From Erysipelotrichaceae bacterium OPF54 (GTDB lineage: Bacteria; Bacillota_I; Bacilli_A; Erysipelotrichales; Erysipelotrichaceae), in the NCBI GenBank assembly GCA_022834735.1, contig BQKD01000001.1, positions 2,705,659 to 2,769,658 on the forward strand: a DNA stretch of 64,000 nt. Direction: 5' to 3'. A program made the translations under genes and the position numbers. A model generated the notes under the pieces. That model worked only from the letters and a program-made list of their open reading frames with translations. It searched no databases and was not told where the DNA came from. Each line of letters begins with the position of its first letter. Within the stretch, counting starts at the first letter, position 1. Of the stretch, positions 1 to 6,994 are shown in pieces.

Positions 1-399
1 CACAAAATCTCCCAGAGACATCTGGATATCCACATAATCGCGGATCCGTTCATCGAAGCCTTCATAATGGCCGCACAAAAAGATCAGATGGTCTGCCTGC
101 GCAAGCTGTGTGGCTTTTGTCTGCTGAAACGTTTCTCCCTGCGGCGTCAGCATGATGACCAGGCTGTTTTCTGTACGCACCGCATGGATCGCATCGATGA
201 TCGGCTGGCACATCAAAAGCATGCCCGCTCCTCCTCCATACGGGGTATCATCCACATGACCGTGCTTTTCCTTCGTATATTTGCGAAAGTCGACCGCTTC
301 GAAAGAAAACAGGCCTTTTTCATACGCCCTTTTAATGATCGACGTATTCATTAAACCGTCAAAATATTCCGGAAATAAAGTAAGGACCGTAATTTTCAT
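1..399 (-). CDS. trmD: tRNA (guanine-N1)-methyltransferase TrmD, N-terminal part (cut by window edge)
   Basis: Methylates G37 at N1 in tRNAs reading CNN codons, using SAM, which prevents +1 frameshifting. Only the first 133 codons are in the window; the gene continues past base 1. The start (ATG at 397-399) opens with MKITVLTLFPEYF, the standard TrmD beginning, followed by the conserved DDTPYGGGAGM stretch and GHYEGFDERI of the SPOUT trefoil knot. Its ATG overlaps the rimM stop codon (ATGA at 396-399), so the two are probably translationally coupled. It is the last visible gene of the rpsP operon. Confidence 0.96.
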   Translation of the reverse strand, partial: MKITVLTLFPEYFDGLMNTSIIKRAYEKGLFSFEAVDFRKYTKEKHGHVDDTPYGGGAGMLLMCQPIIDAIHAVRTENSLVIMLTPQGETFQQTKATQLAQADHLIFLCGHYEGFDERIRDYVDIQMSLGDFV

Positions 400-884
400 C
401 GCAGTCCTTCCATTTCTTCGATCACGATCACTTTATCGCTTACATTGACATCCTTGATAAAGGCGTCCACAAACGGTACCAGAAAGCTGTCTTTCCCGTT
501 CCGGACCCGAAGAACGAGGTTGGCTCCTGTTTCGAGCAGATCGGTGACAGTGCCTAGTTCTTCGCCCTGCTCGTTTTTTACTGTGCAGCCATTCAGCTCA
601 TGATAGTAATATTCGTTTTCTTCTGTTTCAGGCAGATCTTCCATACGGATATACAAGCTGTCTCCTTTGAGCTTTTCCGCTTCATCGATCGAATCGATCC
701 CTTCAAAAAAAGCATAGCCCAGACCTTTCTGCATCCGGAAACGAACGACCTTCAGCGGCGTTTTCTCGTTCAGATACAAAATTCTTCCCTTTTCAAAACG
801 ATGTCCGGGATCATCTGTATACAAATACAGTTTGCATTCTCCCTTCAGGCCGTGCGTATTGATAATTTTCGCAACTTGAATCAT
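396..884 (-). CDS. rimM: 16S rRNA processing protein RimM
   Basis: RimM assists maturation of the 30S head and binds ribosomal protein S19. About 162 residues, the usual family length. It starts MIQVAKIINTHGLKGE, typical of the N-terminal RimM beta barrel, with the PRC-barrel half following (YYHELNGCTV, then GTVTDLLETGANLVL). I place the start at the ATG at 882-884 because GGAGG (complement of 890-894) lies five bases upstream; an in-frame ATG at 896 sits against this site and is not preferred. The gene lies between khpA and trmD, as in other Firmicutes. Confidence 0.96.
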   Translation of the reverse strand: MIQVAKIINTHGLKGECKLYLYTDDPGHRFEKGRILYLNEKTPLKVVRFRMQKGLGYAFFEGIDSIDEAEKLKGDSLYIRMEDLPETEENEYYYHELNGCTVKNEQGEELGTVTDLLETGANLVLRVRNGKDSFLVPFVDAFIKDVNVSDKVIVIEEMEGLR

Positions 885-918
885 AAATACCTCCAAAAAA
901 AGGATGCGTTACCGCATC

Positions 919-1167
919 CTAATACGCTTCGAATTTTACCGCAATATGTTTGTCTTCATTGCGGGATGCAATGGACATCATCTGGCGCAATGCGCTCGCC
1001 ATGACACCTTTACGTCCGATCAGCCGAGCAACATCTTCACTGTTTGCATATACATACAATGAGATTTCGTTTTCGTTTGAGCTCGACATCGTTTTCACTG
1101 ATAATGATTTTTCGTCATCGACCAGTGGTGCACAAAGATCAAACAGCGTTTTCTCAAGGTCTGTCAT
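919..1167 (-). CDS. khpA: KH-domain RNA-binding protein KhpA
   Basis: An 82-residue single KH-domain protein of the YlqC/KhpA family. The nucleic-acid-binding GXXG loop is visible as IGRKG near residue 52. In other Firmicutes KhpA pairs with KhpB and affects cell elongation and small-RNA biology; that role is known from the family, not shown here. Its ATG overlaps the rpsP stop (TAATG), so translation is probably coupled. The gene order rpsP-khpA-rimM-trmD is the conserved one. Confidence 0.93.
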   Translation of the reverse strand: MTDLEKTLFDLCAPLVDDEKSLSVKTMSSSNENEISLYVYANSEDVARLIGRKGVMASALRQMMSIASRNEDKHIAVKFEAY

Positions 1168-1436
1168 TATTTTCCGGCTTTTTCTTCGTGAAGAGTTTTA
1201 AGCACGCCTTCTTTTGACAGAATCGAACGTACAGTGTCAGTAGGCTGAGCACCGTTCTTGATCCAGCGGATCGCAGCTTCTGTATTCAATTTCACTTTAT
1301 TATCAGCCTTCATCGGATCATATGTTCCGATTTCTTCAATGAAACGGCCGTCACGAGGACTTCTTGAATCAGCAGCTACAATACGGTAGAAAGGATGTCC
1401 CTTTTTACCCATTCTTTTTAAACGTAATTTTACCAT
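1167..1436 (-). CDS. rpsP: 30S ribosomal protein S16
   Basis: Small-subunit ribosomal protein S16, 89 residues. It begins [20 protein letters not shown], with [20 protein letters not shown] immediately after; both are signature stretches of the family. It sits 82 bases downstream of ffh and overlaps khpA by one base. No convincing terminator lies between ffh and rpsP, so the genes may be cotranscribed from the ffh promoter. Confidence 0.97.
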   Translation of the reverse strand: MVKLRLKRMGKKGHPFYRIVAADSRSPRDGRFIEEIGTYDPMKADNKVKLNTEAAIRWIKNGAQPTDTVRSILSKEGVLKTLHEEKAGK

Positions 1437-1518
1437 GATTTTATTTTCCTTTCGATTAATGCAGGCTTATTCTAGCAAAAGGAAAATATGGTGTCAAGTA
1501 TTTTTGCTTTACAGTATC

Positions 1519-2940
1519 CTATTTTTTATTTTTCTTTGATTTTGATTTTTTCTTTTTCTTCGATCCGGCATGTTTGCTGGCACCATATGCCCCGCCGCCT
1601 TTCTGCATTCCCTGCAGCATATTCATGTTCGGAACCCCGGATCCGGATTTCATCATCTTCATCAAGGTCTGCATCTGTTCGACCTGGCTGATCAGACGAT
1701 TGACGTCCATGACCTTTACGCCGGCTCCTTTGGCAATACGCGATTTGCGGCTCGCTTTTAAACAGCTCGGATGCTCTCTTTCATACGGCGTCATCGACTG
1801 AATGATGGCTTCGCTTTTCTTCACGCTGCCGTTGACCTGCTCATCATCGATCTTGCCGCTGATCTTTCCCATGCCCGGGATCATATTGAGCATTTTCTGC
1901 ATCGATCCCATCTTTTTTACCTGGCCGAACTGATCAAGAAGATCGTTGAAAGTAAATATTCCTTCATTCATCCGCTGGACAGCCCGCTTCTGGACCTCTA
2001 TGTCGATCTTCTCCTGTGCCTGTTCCACAAAGGTCATGATGTCGCCCATGCCCAGGATCCTGTCCGCCATCCGGTCAGGATGGAATTCCTCGAGATCGTC
2101 TACCTTCTCGCCATTGGAAACGAACATGACAGGCACATCCGTAATGGAACGGACAGAAAGCAGACCGCCGCCGCGCGCATCGCCGTCCATCTTTGTTACA
2201 ACAAGGCCCGTAATCGCAAGCTGTTCGTTAAACTCGCGGGCAACCGTCACGATATCCTGTCCGGTCATCGCATCGACAGTGAGCAGGATATCGTCCGGCT
2301 GCACGATTTCCTTCATTTCCTTCAGCTCGTCCATAAGCTGCTCATCAATATGCAGACGTCCGGCCGTATCATAAATCACCAGATCTTTCTGATGCTCTTT
2401 TGCGTATTCAAGCGCTTTTTTGGCAGTTGTCACCGCATCCGTTTGCGCCCCGAGACTGAACACTTCCACATCAATGCTTTTTCCCAGCGTCTGAAGCTGT
2501 TCGATCGCTGCCGGACGAATGACGTCGCACGCAGCAAGCAGTACACGTTTTTTCAGCTTATCCTTGGCAAATCGTGCGATTTTCGCAGAAGCTGTCGTTT
2601 TACCTGTACCTTGCAGACCGACCATCATGATATTCGTTATGCCCTGCTTTTTAAAATGGAGCTTGGCGTCGCTTTCGCCTAAAAGAGCCTGCAGTTCATC
2701 ATGAACGATCTTGACGACCATTTGTCCGGGATTGAGCGAATCGAGCACTTCCTGTCCCAGCGCTTTCTGCTTTACATTTTCAACAAATTCCTTGACCACG
2801 CCGTAATTCACGTCGGCTTCAAGCAGCGACATGCGCACTTCCTTGAGCATGTCATTCATATTTTTTTCAGTAAGTTTTCCCTGTCCGGAAATATTTTTTA
2901 TCGCTTTGTTCAAGCGTTCCGATAATGATTCAAATGCCAT
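1519..2940 (-). CDS. ffh: Signal recognition particle GTPase Ffh (SRP54)
   Basis: Ffh binds 4.5S/scRNA and signal sequences at the ribosome and docks with FtsY at the membrane. The 473-residue product has the N-terminal helical bundle (MAFESLSERLNKAI), a GTPase domain with the P-loop GLQGTGKTT near residue 107, DTAGR and TKMDGDARGGG, and a methionine-rich M domain (SMQKMLNMIPGMGK, SRKSRIAKGAG). The start at 2940 is chosen because AGAAAGGA lies 9-15 bases upstream; a start at 2991 would add an atypical 17-residue tail. ylxM, often found upstream of ffh, is not here: the integrated element begins 97 bases upstream. Confidence 0.97.
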   Translation of the reverse strand: MAFESLSERLNKAIKNISGQGKLTEKNMNDMLKEVRMSLLEADVNYGVVKEFVENVKQKALGQEVLDSLNPGQMVVKIVHDELQALLGESDAKLHFKKQGITNIMMVGLQGTGKTTASAKIARFAKDKLKKRVLLAACDVIRPAAIEQLQTLGKSIDVEVFSLGAQTDAVTTAKKALEYAKEHQKDLVIYDTAGRLHIDEQLMDELKEMKEIVQPDDILLTVDAMTGQDIVTVAREFNEQLAITGLVVTKMDGDARGGGLLSVRSITDVPVMFVSNGEKVDDLEEFHPDRMADRILGMGDIMTFVEQAQEKIDIEVQKRAVQRMNEGIFTFNDLLDQFGQVKKMGSMQKMLNMIPGMGKISGKIDDEQVNGSVKKSEAIIQSMTPYEREHPSCLKASRKSRIAKGAGVKVMDVNRLISQVEQMQTLMKMMKSGSGVPNMNMLQGMQKGGGAYGASKHAGSKKKKKSKSKKNKK

Positions 2941-3012
2941 AGTTTGTTCCTTTCTGTCATCGAATGGTTCACATAATTTTATCGTATCCATTTTCCTTTT
3001 TCAATCATTCCA

Positions 3013-3041
3013 ATTATACTTGTTCGTTAATTAAGCTATAG
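3013..3041 (-). promoter_or_regulatory. Probable ffh promoter, with its -35 zone inside the attachment core
   Basis: Read on the minus strand, a perfect TATAAT lies at 3013-3018, about 70 bases before the ffh ATG. The -35 zone expected 16-18 bases further upstream falls at about 3035-3041, inside the left attachment core. No good TTGACA match is visible there, so the promoter call rests on the -10 element and on position. Confidence 0.45.
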
Positions 3042-3056
3042 TGAATATATGAAACA
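3037..3056 (+). repeat. attL: left attachment core
   Basis: Contains AGTGAATATATGAAACA (3040-3056), repeated exactly at 9744-9760. Including the preceding TATA/TACA, 19 of 20 bases match. It lies next to the 3' end of the integrase gene, where the attachment site of tyrosine-recombinase elements usually is. Three AGCTATA heptamers (3034, 3061, 3068) lie around this core and could be accessory recombinase sites. Confidence 0.75.
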
Positions 3057-3109
3057 TTAAAGCTATAAGCTATAAATATCACTTTAAATAAAGTCTTTTT
3101 TAATGCTTC

Positions 3110-4261
3110 CTAATTGAATACTTTTAAATTTGGGGCATTTTTGGTGTCAATGTTTCCGAAAACCTTGTTAATTGCATTCTTTTTGGCTTCCTCGTTTGTA
3201 TGGGTATAAACATCAAGGGTAGTCTGTGTGTTACTGTGTCTTGCGAGTTTTGAAGCGGTTTTTATATCACAACCCGATTGTACAATATTTGTTATGTAGG
3301 TTTGTCGTAAGCAGTGAGGATGAAAATAAAACCCTAGTTTATTACCGATTTTTTTGCAAGCTCTTCCAAAGGCAAATTCATGAATAAAATCTCCTGATTC
3401 ATCGCAACATACCAAGTCATAAGGATCAAAGGCAAACCATTCAAGTAAAATTGTTTTCAACGGTGCAGGAAGTGGCAAAACGGCTTTACTCGCTTTTGTT
3501 TTCATATTTTCGGTTAAATACATTTCGGATTTCTTCAAATGGCGAGATTCTAACTTTTTAGAAATAGTAACTACGTTATTTTCAAAGTCAAAGTCTGTTT
3601 TTTCGAGAGCCAAGATTTCAGAAATTCTAAGCCCAAGATAATATCCGCAATAAGTGGCTATACAGTAGGAATATTTATTGAAGTTTCCGCGCATATCAAG
3701 AAAGCAACTTATGGCGTTCTCTAGTTCGTCATACGTTAAAACGTGTGTTTCGACATTCCTTTCCTTATAGGAAACTTTAATGTCGTGCATTGGGTTATTT
3801 TGAATATAACCGCATTTTAATGCGTGTCGGAAAGCCCGGTTAAAGATAATTTTTTGTGCAGTGACTAAACTTTTTCCTAATGTTTTTAACTGATTGAAAT
3901 GTGTTTGCAACATTGTATAATTAATTCGATTAATTGGAATTTGAGCAATACGTTGACTTTTGACATGATTTTTAAAAACGTCATTGTAATGAATTATGGT
4001 ATTTCGCGATAAACTGTTTTTTTCAAGTTCCATAGATTCCAAGAAACAATCATTCAAAGTTTTAAGGGTATCCTTTTGCAAAACGCCTTTTGTTTGAAGT
4101 TCGTGCTCAATTTCTACACCATGCGCCCGAGCTTCTTTTTTAGTTTCAAAGCCACTTTTTGAATAGGTTTGTTTAATCCCGTATTCATCAACATAATTAA
4201 TTTTTACGCGGTATGTATATCCGCTTTTTGCCCTTTTGGCAACTCTTTTTTCTATTCTCAT
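3110..4261 (-). CDS. int: Tyrosine recombinase (integrase)
   Basis: Site-specific recombinase of the phage/ICE integrase family, 383 residues, expected to integrate and excise the element. An arm-binding N-terminal region (residues 1-60, YVDEYGIKQTYSKSGF followed by KKEARA) is followed by a SAM-like core-binding domain (about 65-165) and the catalytic domain. The full active-site set is visible: R212 (GLRISE), K257 region, H316-x-x-R319, H342 (ARHSN) and the nucleophile Y352 (DVYTHT). GGAG lies seven bases before the ATG. The last codons overlap a 26-base sequence that is repeated near the right end of the element. The catalytic residues appear intact, so the enzyme is probably active. Confidence 0.95.
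   Translation of the reverse strand: MRIEKRVAKRAKSGYTYRVKINYVDEYGIKQTYSKSGFETKKEARAHGVEIEHELQTKGVLQKDTLKTLNDCFLESMELEKNSLSRNTIIHYNDVFKNHVKSQRIAQIPINRINYTMLQTHFNQLKTLGKSLVTAQKIIFNRAFRHALKCGYIQNNPMHDIKVSYKERNVETHVLTYDELENAISCFLDMRGNFNKYSYCIATYCGYYLGLRISEILALEKTDFDFENNVVTISKKLESRHLKKSEMYLTENMKTKASKAVLPLPAPLKTILLEWFAFDPYDLVCCDESGDFIHEFAFGRACKKIGNKLGFYFHPHCLRQTYITNIVQSGCDIKTASKLARHSNTQTTLDVYTHTNEEAKKNAINKVFGNIDTKNAPNLKVFN
3123..3148 (+). repeat. Left copy of a 26-bp direct repeat (candidate integrase arm site)
   Basis: TTTAAATTTGGGGCA, three bases (TTT), then TTGGTGTC. The same sequence with AAA as the middle three bases is at 9548-9573, in the same orientation, so 23 of 26 bases match. This copy overlaps the final codons of int. 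Position near both ends suggests arm-type binding sites for Int or an excisionase; this is inference. Confidence 0.6.
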
Positions 4262-4311
4262 TTTTTAACTCCATTCTTATAATTGCTAAATGCTATTAAA
4301 TAACCGATTTC

Positions 4312-4447
4312 AAGGAGTTAAAAACTCCTTATATCATTCACAATTCGTTTGTTGGTAGCTTCTGAATTGTGGTAACATAAGGATGTAAATATGCGTGTGG
4401 AAACTTATATTTACATCCGTCCCGTGTTGGTAGCGCGGGGCTTTTAT
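4312..4447 (+). other. Cluster of four stem-loops between int and the repressor
   Basis: Four inverted repeats follow each other. AAGGAGTT/AACTCCTT (4312-4330, 3-nt loop). CACAATTC/GAATTGTG (4339-4371), whose loop holds GTTGGTAGC. A perfect 12-bp arm pair (4381-4392 and 4407-4418) with loop GCGTGTGGAAACTT. CCCG/CGGG (4421-4439), again with GTTGGTAGC in the loop, followed by a T-rich tract, so it looks like a plus-strand rho-independent terminator. No credible protein is encoded. It could be a small RNA ending at 4447, a leader, or a DNA structure used in replication. Confidence 0.5.
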
Positions 4448-4449
4448 TT

Positions 4450-5205
4450 TTATAAAAGATCATTAAGCCTTAATTGTTGTTCAAAATCCAACTTGTCAAA
4501 TTCGTTTTCAAACTCTAATTCTTTCAACTCGTTTTTTAATCTTGAAAGTTTGCTAAGGATAAAAAAAGCTTCATTATCTTTTGCTCTACCTTTTTCATTT
4601 TGCTTTAATTGTTCTCTTTCTTGTTTCAGAAGTTTTATTTTGGTTATAAGCATTTGCTTAGTGACAGGGCATGTTCTAGCAATTGAAATTAGTGTGTCCG
4701 TCAGCTCCTCTTCTATGTATTTTCTATAAATAAGTCGCCCTTGACTAGGTGGAATAATCACATCATTTTCCGCTTGGAACATTAGAATAACTTCTGAAGT
4801 GTGGCTTTTCTCAGCTATCATGTAAGAAAAATACTCAAGAAAGCGTATTAATTTGTTTTTGTTTTGAAGTAAATTATCAAGAGCCATTTTTTCGGAGATA
4901 AATTTTCCTTTTTCAACTTCCGTATTTAAAGAAGTAATGTTTTGTACAGCAGAAACACTAAGCCCTAATTCTTGCGCTAAATCAGCATTTTCATAATCTG
5001 TTGATCTAATATCACTCAGCCCTAAAAAATAATCAGTAGACACATTAAAAAATTTACACAGCTTTATAAGCGTATCAGTAGAAATGCTTTCAGATTTTCC
5101 TTTAATAATTTTAAAAATAGTATTGGTGGAAACTCCCGTTTCATTAGATAACTTTTGATAAGAAATACCTCTTTCCTCTAAAAGTTCTTTTAATCGTTCT
5201 TTCAT
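4450..5205 (-). CDS. XRE-family repressor of the element
   Basis: A 251-residue DNA-binding protein. Residues 1-65 form a Cro/C1-type helix-turn-helix (YQKLSNETGVSTNTIFKIIKG, then TLIKLCKFFNVSTDYFLG). The C-terminal two thirds are helical and charged, ending in a coiled-coil-like segment (about residues 180-245), and lack the Ser-Lys peptidase motif of LexA/CI repressors. Loss of repression is therefore unlikely to involve self-cleavage; an antirepressor interaction, as for satellite Stl repressors, is possible. AAGGAG lies eight bases before the ATG. It is divergent from the replication genes, the usual place for an immunity repressor. Confidence 0.82.
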   Translation of the reverse strand: MKERLKELLEERGISYQKLSNETGVSTNTIFKIIKGKSESISTDTLIKLCKFFNVSTDYFLGLSDIRSTDYENADLAQELGLSVSAVQNITSLNTEVEKGKFISEKMALDNLLQNKNKLIRFLEYFSYMIAEKSHTSEVILMFQAENDVIIPPSQGRLIYRKYIEEELTDTLISIARTCPVTKQMLITKIKLLKQEREQLKQNEKGRAKDNEAFFILSKLSRLKNELKELEFENEFDKLDFEQQLRLNDLL

Positions 5206-5398
5206 TTATATACTCCTTAAATATCATATTTTATCTAACTTATAACCTTATCATTTACAATTATAAATTTGTTTGCGTAACGATTAATGACAATTTACAA
5301 TATAAATAGGTGGTAGTTAATATAATGATGTTTACATTTAGATTATATAATGAGTTATTTTGAACAGTCAACCACCACCACACAGAAAGGAGAAAAAA
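5206..5398. promoter_or_regulatory. Divergent control region between repressor and early genes
   Basis: An AT-rich region with candidate operators. The motif ATTTACAAT recurs (5253-5261 and 5293-5301) and TTTACA occurs again at 5331. TATAAT-type -10 elements are at 5321-5326 and 5346-5351 on the plus strand and at 5260-5265 on the minus strand. GGTGGTAGTT (5309-5318) is inverted as AACCACCACC (5370-5379). Spacing to clear -35 boxes is imperfect, so individual promoters are uncertain. Confidence 0.5.
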
Positions 5399-5578
5399 AT
5401 GACACAAGCAAATCAAGAACTAAAAAACTATGCACGCTCTAAAAAGGTTCCCTATTGGCGCATTGCGGACGCTTACGACGTTTGCGAAAACACCATTGCA
5501 AGAATGTTCCGTAAAGAACTACCGCAAGAAGAGAAAGAAAAAATCATGAAAATTATTGATGAAATCGCAGAACAGTAG
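5399..5578 (+). CDS. Small helix-turn-helix protein
   Basis: A 59-residue protein starting MTQANQELKN, behind a good ribosome-binding site (AGAAAGGAG, 5393 region). The centre (VPYWRIADAYDVCENTIARMFR) reads as a helix-turn-helix, with an acidic-basic helical tail. It is the first gene rightwards of the control region, where phage and satellite elements usually place a Cro-like or activator protein. The exact function (Cro-like repressor, activator or excisionase) cannot be decided from the sequence. Confidence 0.75.
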   Translation: MTQANQELKNYARSKKVPYWRIADAYDVCENTIARMFRKELPQEEKEKIMKIIDEIAEQ

Positions 5579-5588
5579 AAAGGAGAAT

Positions 5589-5626
5589 AGTAAATAAATA
5601 TTAATTTCCACACGCATTTATTTACT
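5589..5626. repeat. Stem-loop partner of the 4381-4418 hairpin (shared loop sequence)
   Basis: A perfect 11-bp inverted repeat, AGTAAATAAAT (5589-5599) and ATTTATTTACT (5616-5626), with a 16-nt loop. On the minus strand the loop begins GCGTGTGGAAA, exactly as in the loop of the plus-strand hairpin at 4381-4418, and the arms also share the TAAAT-rich stem. The two structures face each other across the repressor and control region. Confidence 0.7.
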
Positions 5627-5637
5627 CAAAAAAACAC

Positions 5638-5901
5638 ATGTATTTAGACAATCTCAAAATGTTAACCACTGACGAAGTGGCGGAAATCCTGAACGTTCAC
5701 CGCAACCAAGTACAAATGTTCAAGGACCAAGGCATATTAAAAGGAACAAAGACCGGTAAAAATTTTATGTATTCCCAAGAGGAAGTATTGAACTTTCAAC
5801 GCAGATTTAAAGGCTATAACATTTCTAATCTAACAGAAATAAGAAAAACCCTTCTTGCTATGGAAGAAAACAACGATCAAGGAGCTTCCCGATATGTCTA
5901 G
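5638..5901 (+). CDS. Excisionase-like winged helix (MerR-type HTH_17) protein
   Basis: An 87-residue protein. Its N-terminal half reads as the small MerR-like domain common in excisionases and AlpA-type activators: LTTDEVAEILNVHRNQVQMF, then GTKTGKNFMYSQEEVLNF. No clear Shine-Dalgarno precedes the ATG at 5638 and one could also start at 5659 (MLTTDEV). The 5589-5626 stem-loop lies just upstream. In satellites such proteins act as Xis or as activators of the rep operon; which applies here is unknown. It overlaps the next gene by eight bases. Confidence 0.7.
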   Translation: MYLDNLKMLTTDEVAEILNVHRNQVQMFKDQGILKGTKTGKNFMYSQEEVLNFQRRFKGYNISNLTEIRKTLLAMEENNDQGASRYV

Positions 5902-6172
5902 GAGAAATTTCACAAGAGAGGTCGTAAATTCGAACCTTTTCCAAGAACTCCCGTTGTCTACACAGGCACTTTATTTTCATTTCGGAGTAAACGCAAACGC
6001 AGACGGCTTCATTTCGGAGCCGTTAAGCGTTATTAAGAGGATTAACGCCTTAGAATCCGATTTGCACAATTTAGAGGCTGTAGGGCTCGCTATAAGGCGT
6101 GAAACGGGCGGTATTATGATTATGTACGCAACACCCGAAAGAAAAGCAAGTCAAGAAAAGGAGAGTGCATAA
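5894..6172 (+). CDS. Replication-initiator-like winged helix protein (short paralogue of the next gene)
   Basis: A 92-residue protein (MSRRNFTREVVNSNLF) resembling only the N-terminal winged-helix part of the following gene: LSTQALYFHFGVNANADGFI here against IPARLLYFDLGMRADDEGFV there. It starts at ATG 5894, nine bases after AAGGAG, inside the end of the upstream gene, and stops directly before the next ATG. Such domains occur at the start of phage replisome organisers. It may be a stand-alone DNA-binding subunit or the residue of a duplication. Confidence 0.6.
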   Translation: MSRRNFTREVVNSNLFQELPLSTQALYFHFGVNANADGFISEPLSVIKRINALESDLHNLEAVGLAIRRETGGIMIMYATPERKASQEKESA

Positions 6173-6985
6173 ATGGCAAAAAAAAGAATGTTCAACCTGG
6201 ACGCAGTGAATACAGACAGGTTCTTAGATATGTCTATCCCGGCTAGACTGTTGTATTTCGATTTAGGAATGAGAGCAGATGACGAGGGGTTTGTAGCTTC
6301 ACCTAACATGATTATCAGAAGTACAGGAAATAGCAAAGAAAGTTTAGATGAGCTAATTAGAAAAGGTTATGTGATCCCGTTTAAAAGCGGGGTTATTGTC
6401 ATTACTCATTGGAAAATGAACAACTACCTACAAAAGGATCGCTTCACACCCACTATTTATACAGAGGAAAAAGAACAGCTTTCAATAGATGAAAACAAAG
6501 TCTATTCAATGAGAAAAAACGTTATGGATACAACATGTATCCAAAATGTATCCAAAATGTATACACAGTATAGTATAGATAAGAATAGTAAAGATATATA
6601 TAGTCATGAAAAACGACCAAAAATAAAGAAAAAAGGTTCTAAACATAAAAATCTTTTTGGAAAACTTCCGCAGGATCAACAAGAAGAATTGACAAGGATC
6701 ATAAACCATTTGAACGAATCCACAGGAAGCAATTACAGACCCAATACAAAAGATACAGTTATCAAATTTAAAAATCTGAAAGAGCTTGATTATAAAGAAG
6801 AAGATTTTTTCAAAGTGATTGATAACAAAGTAAAAGATTGGACTAATTCAGAACAGTCTAAATATTTACGTCCTGAAACCTTATTTCGAGAATCGCATTT
6901 TGAATCCTATTTAAATGAACGAGTACACGTTAACAAGGAAAAACAAAAAGTCGATTTATACGCAGGCTTTGAAAGCATAAAGTGA
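6173..6985 (+). CDS. Phage-type replisome organiser / replication initiation protein
   Basis: A 270-residue protein. The N-terminal ~110 residues form the winged-helix domain seen in Firmicutes phage replication proteins (AKKRMFNLDAVNTDRFLDM, followed by ITHWKMNNYLQKDRF). The C-terminal ~75 residues (IINHLNESTGSNYRPNTKD, then LRPETLFRESHFESYL) match the conserved phage C-terminal domain of replisome organisers (Phg_2220_C type). The linker is lysine-rich. Expected role: bind the element's origin and load the adjacent helicase. AAGGAG lies nine bases before the ATG, which abuts the previous stop codon. Confidence 0.82.
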   Translation: MAKKRMFNLDAVNTDRFLDMSIPARLLYFDLGMRADDEGFVASPNMIIRSTGNSKESLDELIRKGYVIPFKSGVIVITHWKMNNYLQKDRFTPTIYTEEKEQLSIDENKVYSMRKNVMDTTCIQNVSKMYTQYSIDKNSKDIYSHEKRPKIKKKGSKHKNLFGKLPQDQQEELTRIINHLNESTGSNYRPNTKDTVIKFKNLKELDYKEEDFFKVIDNKVKDWTNSEQSKYLRPETLFRESHFESYLNERVHVNKEKQKVDLYAGFESIK

Positions 6986-6994
6986 GGCGAGAAC

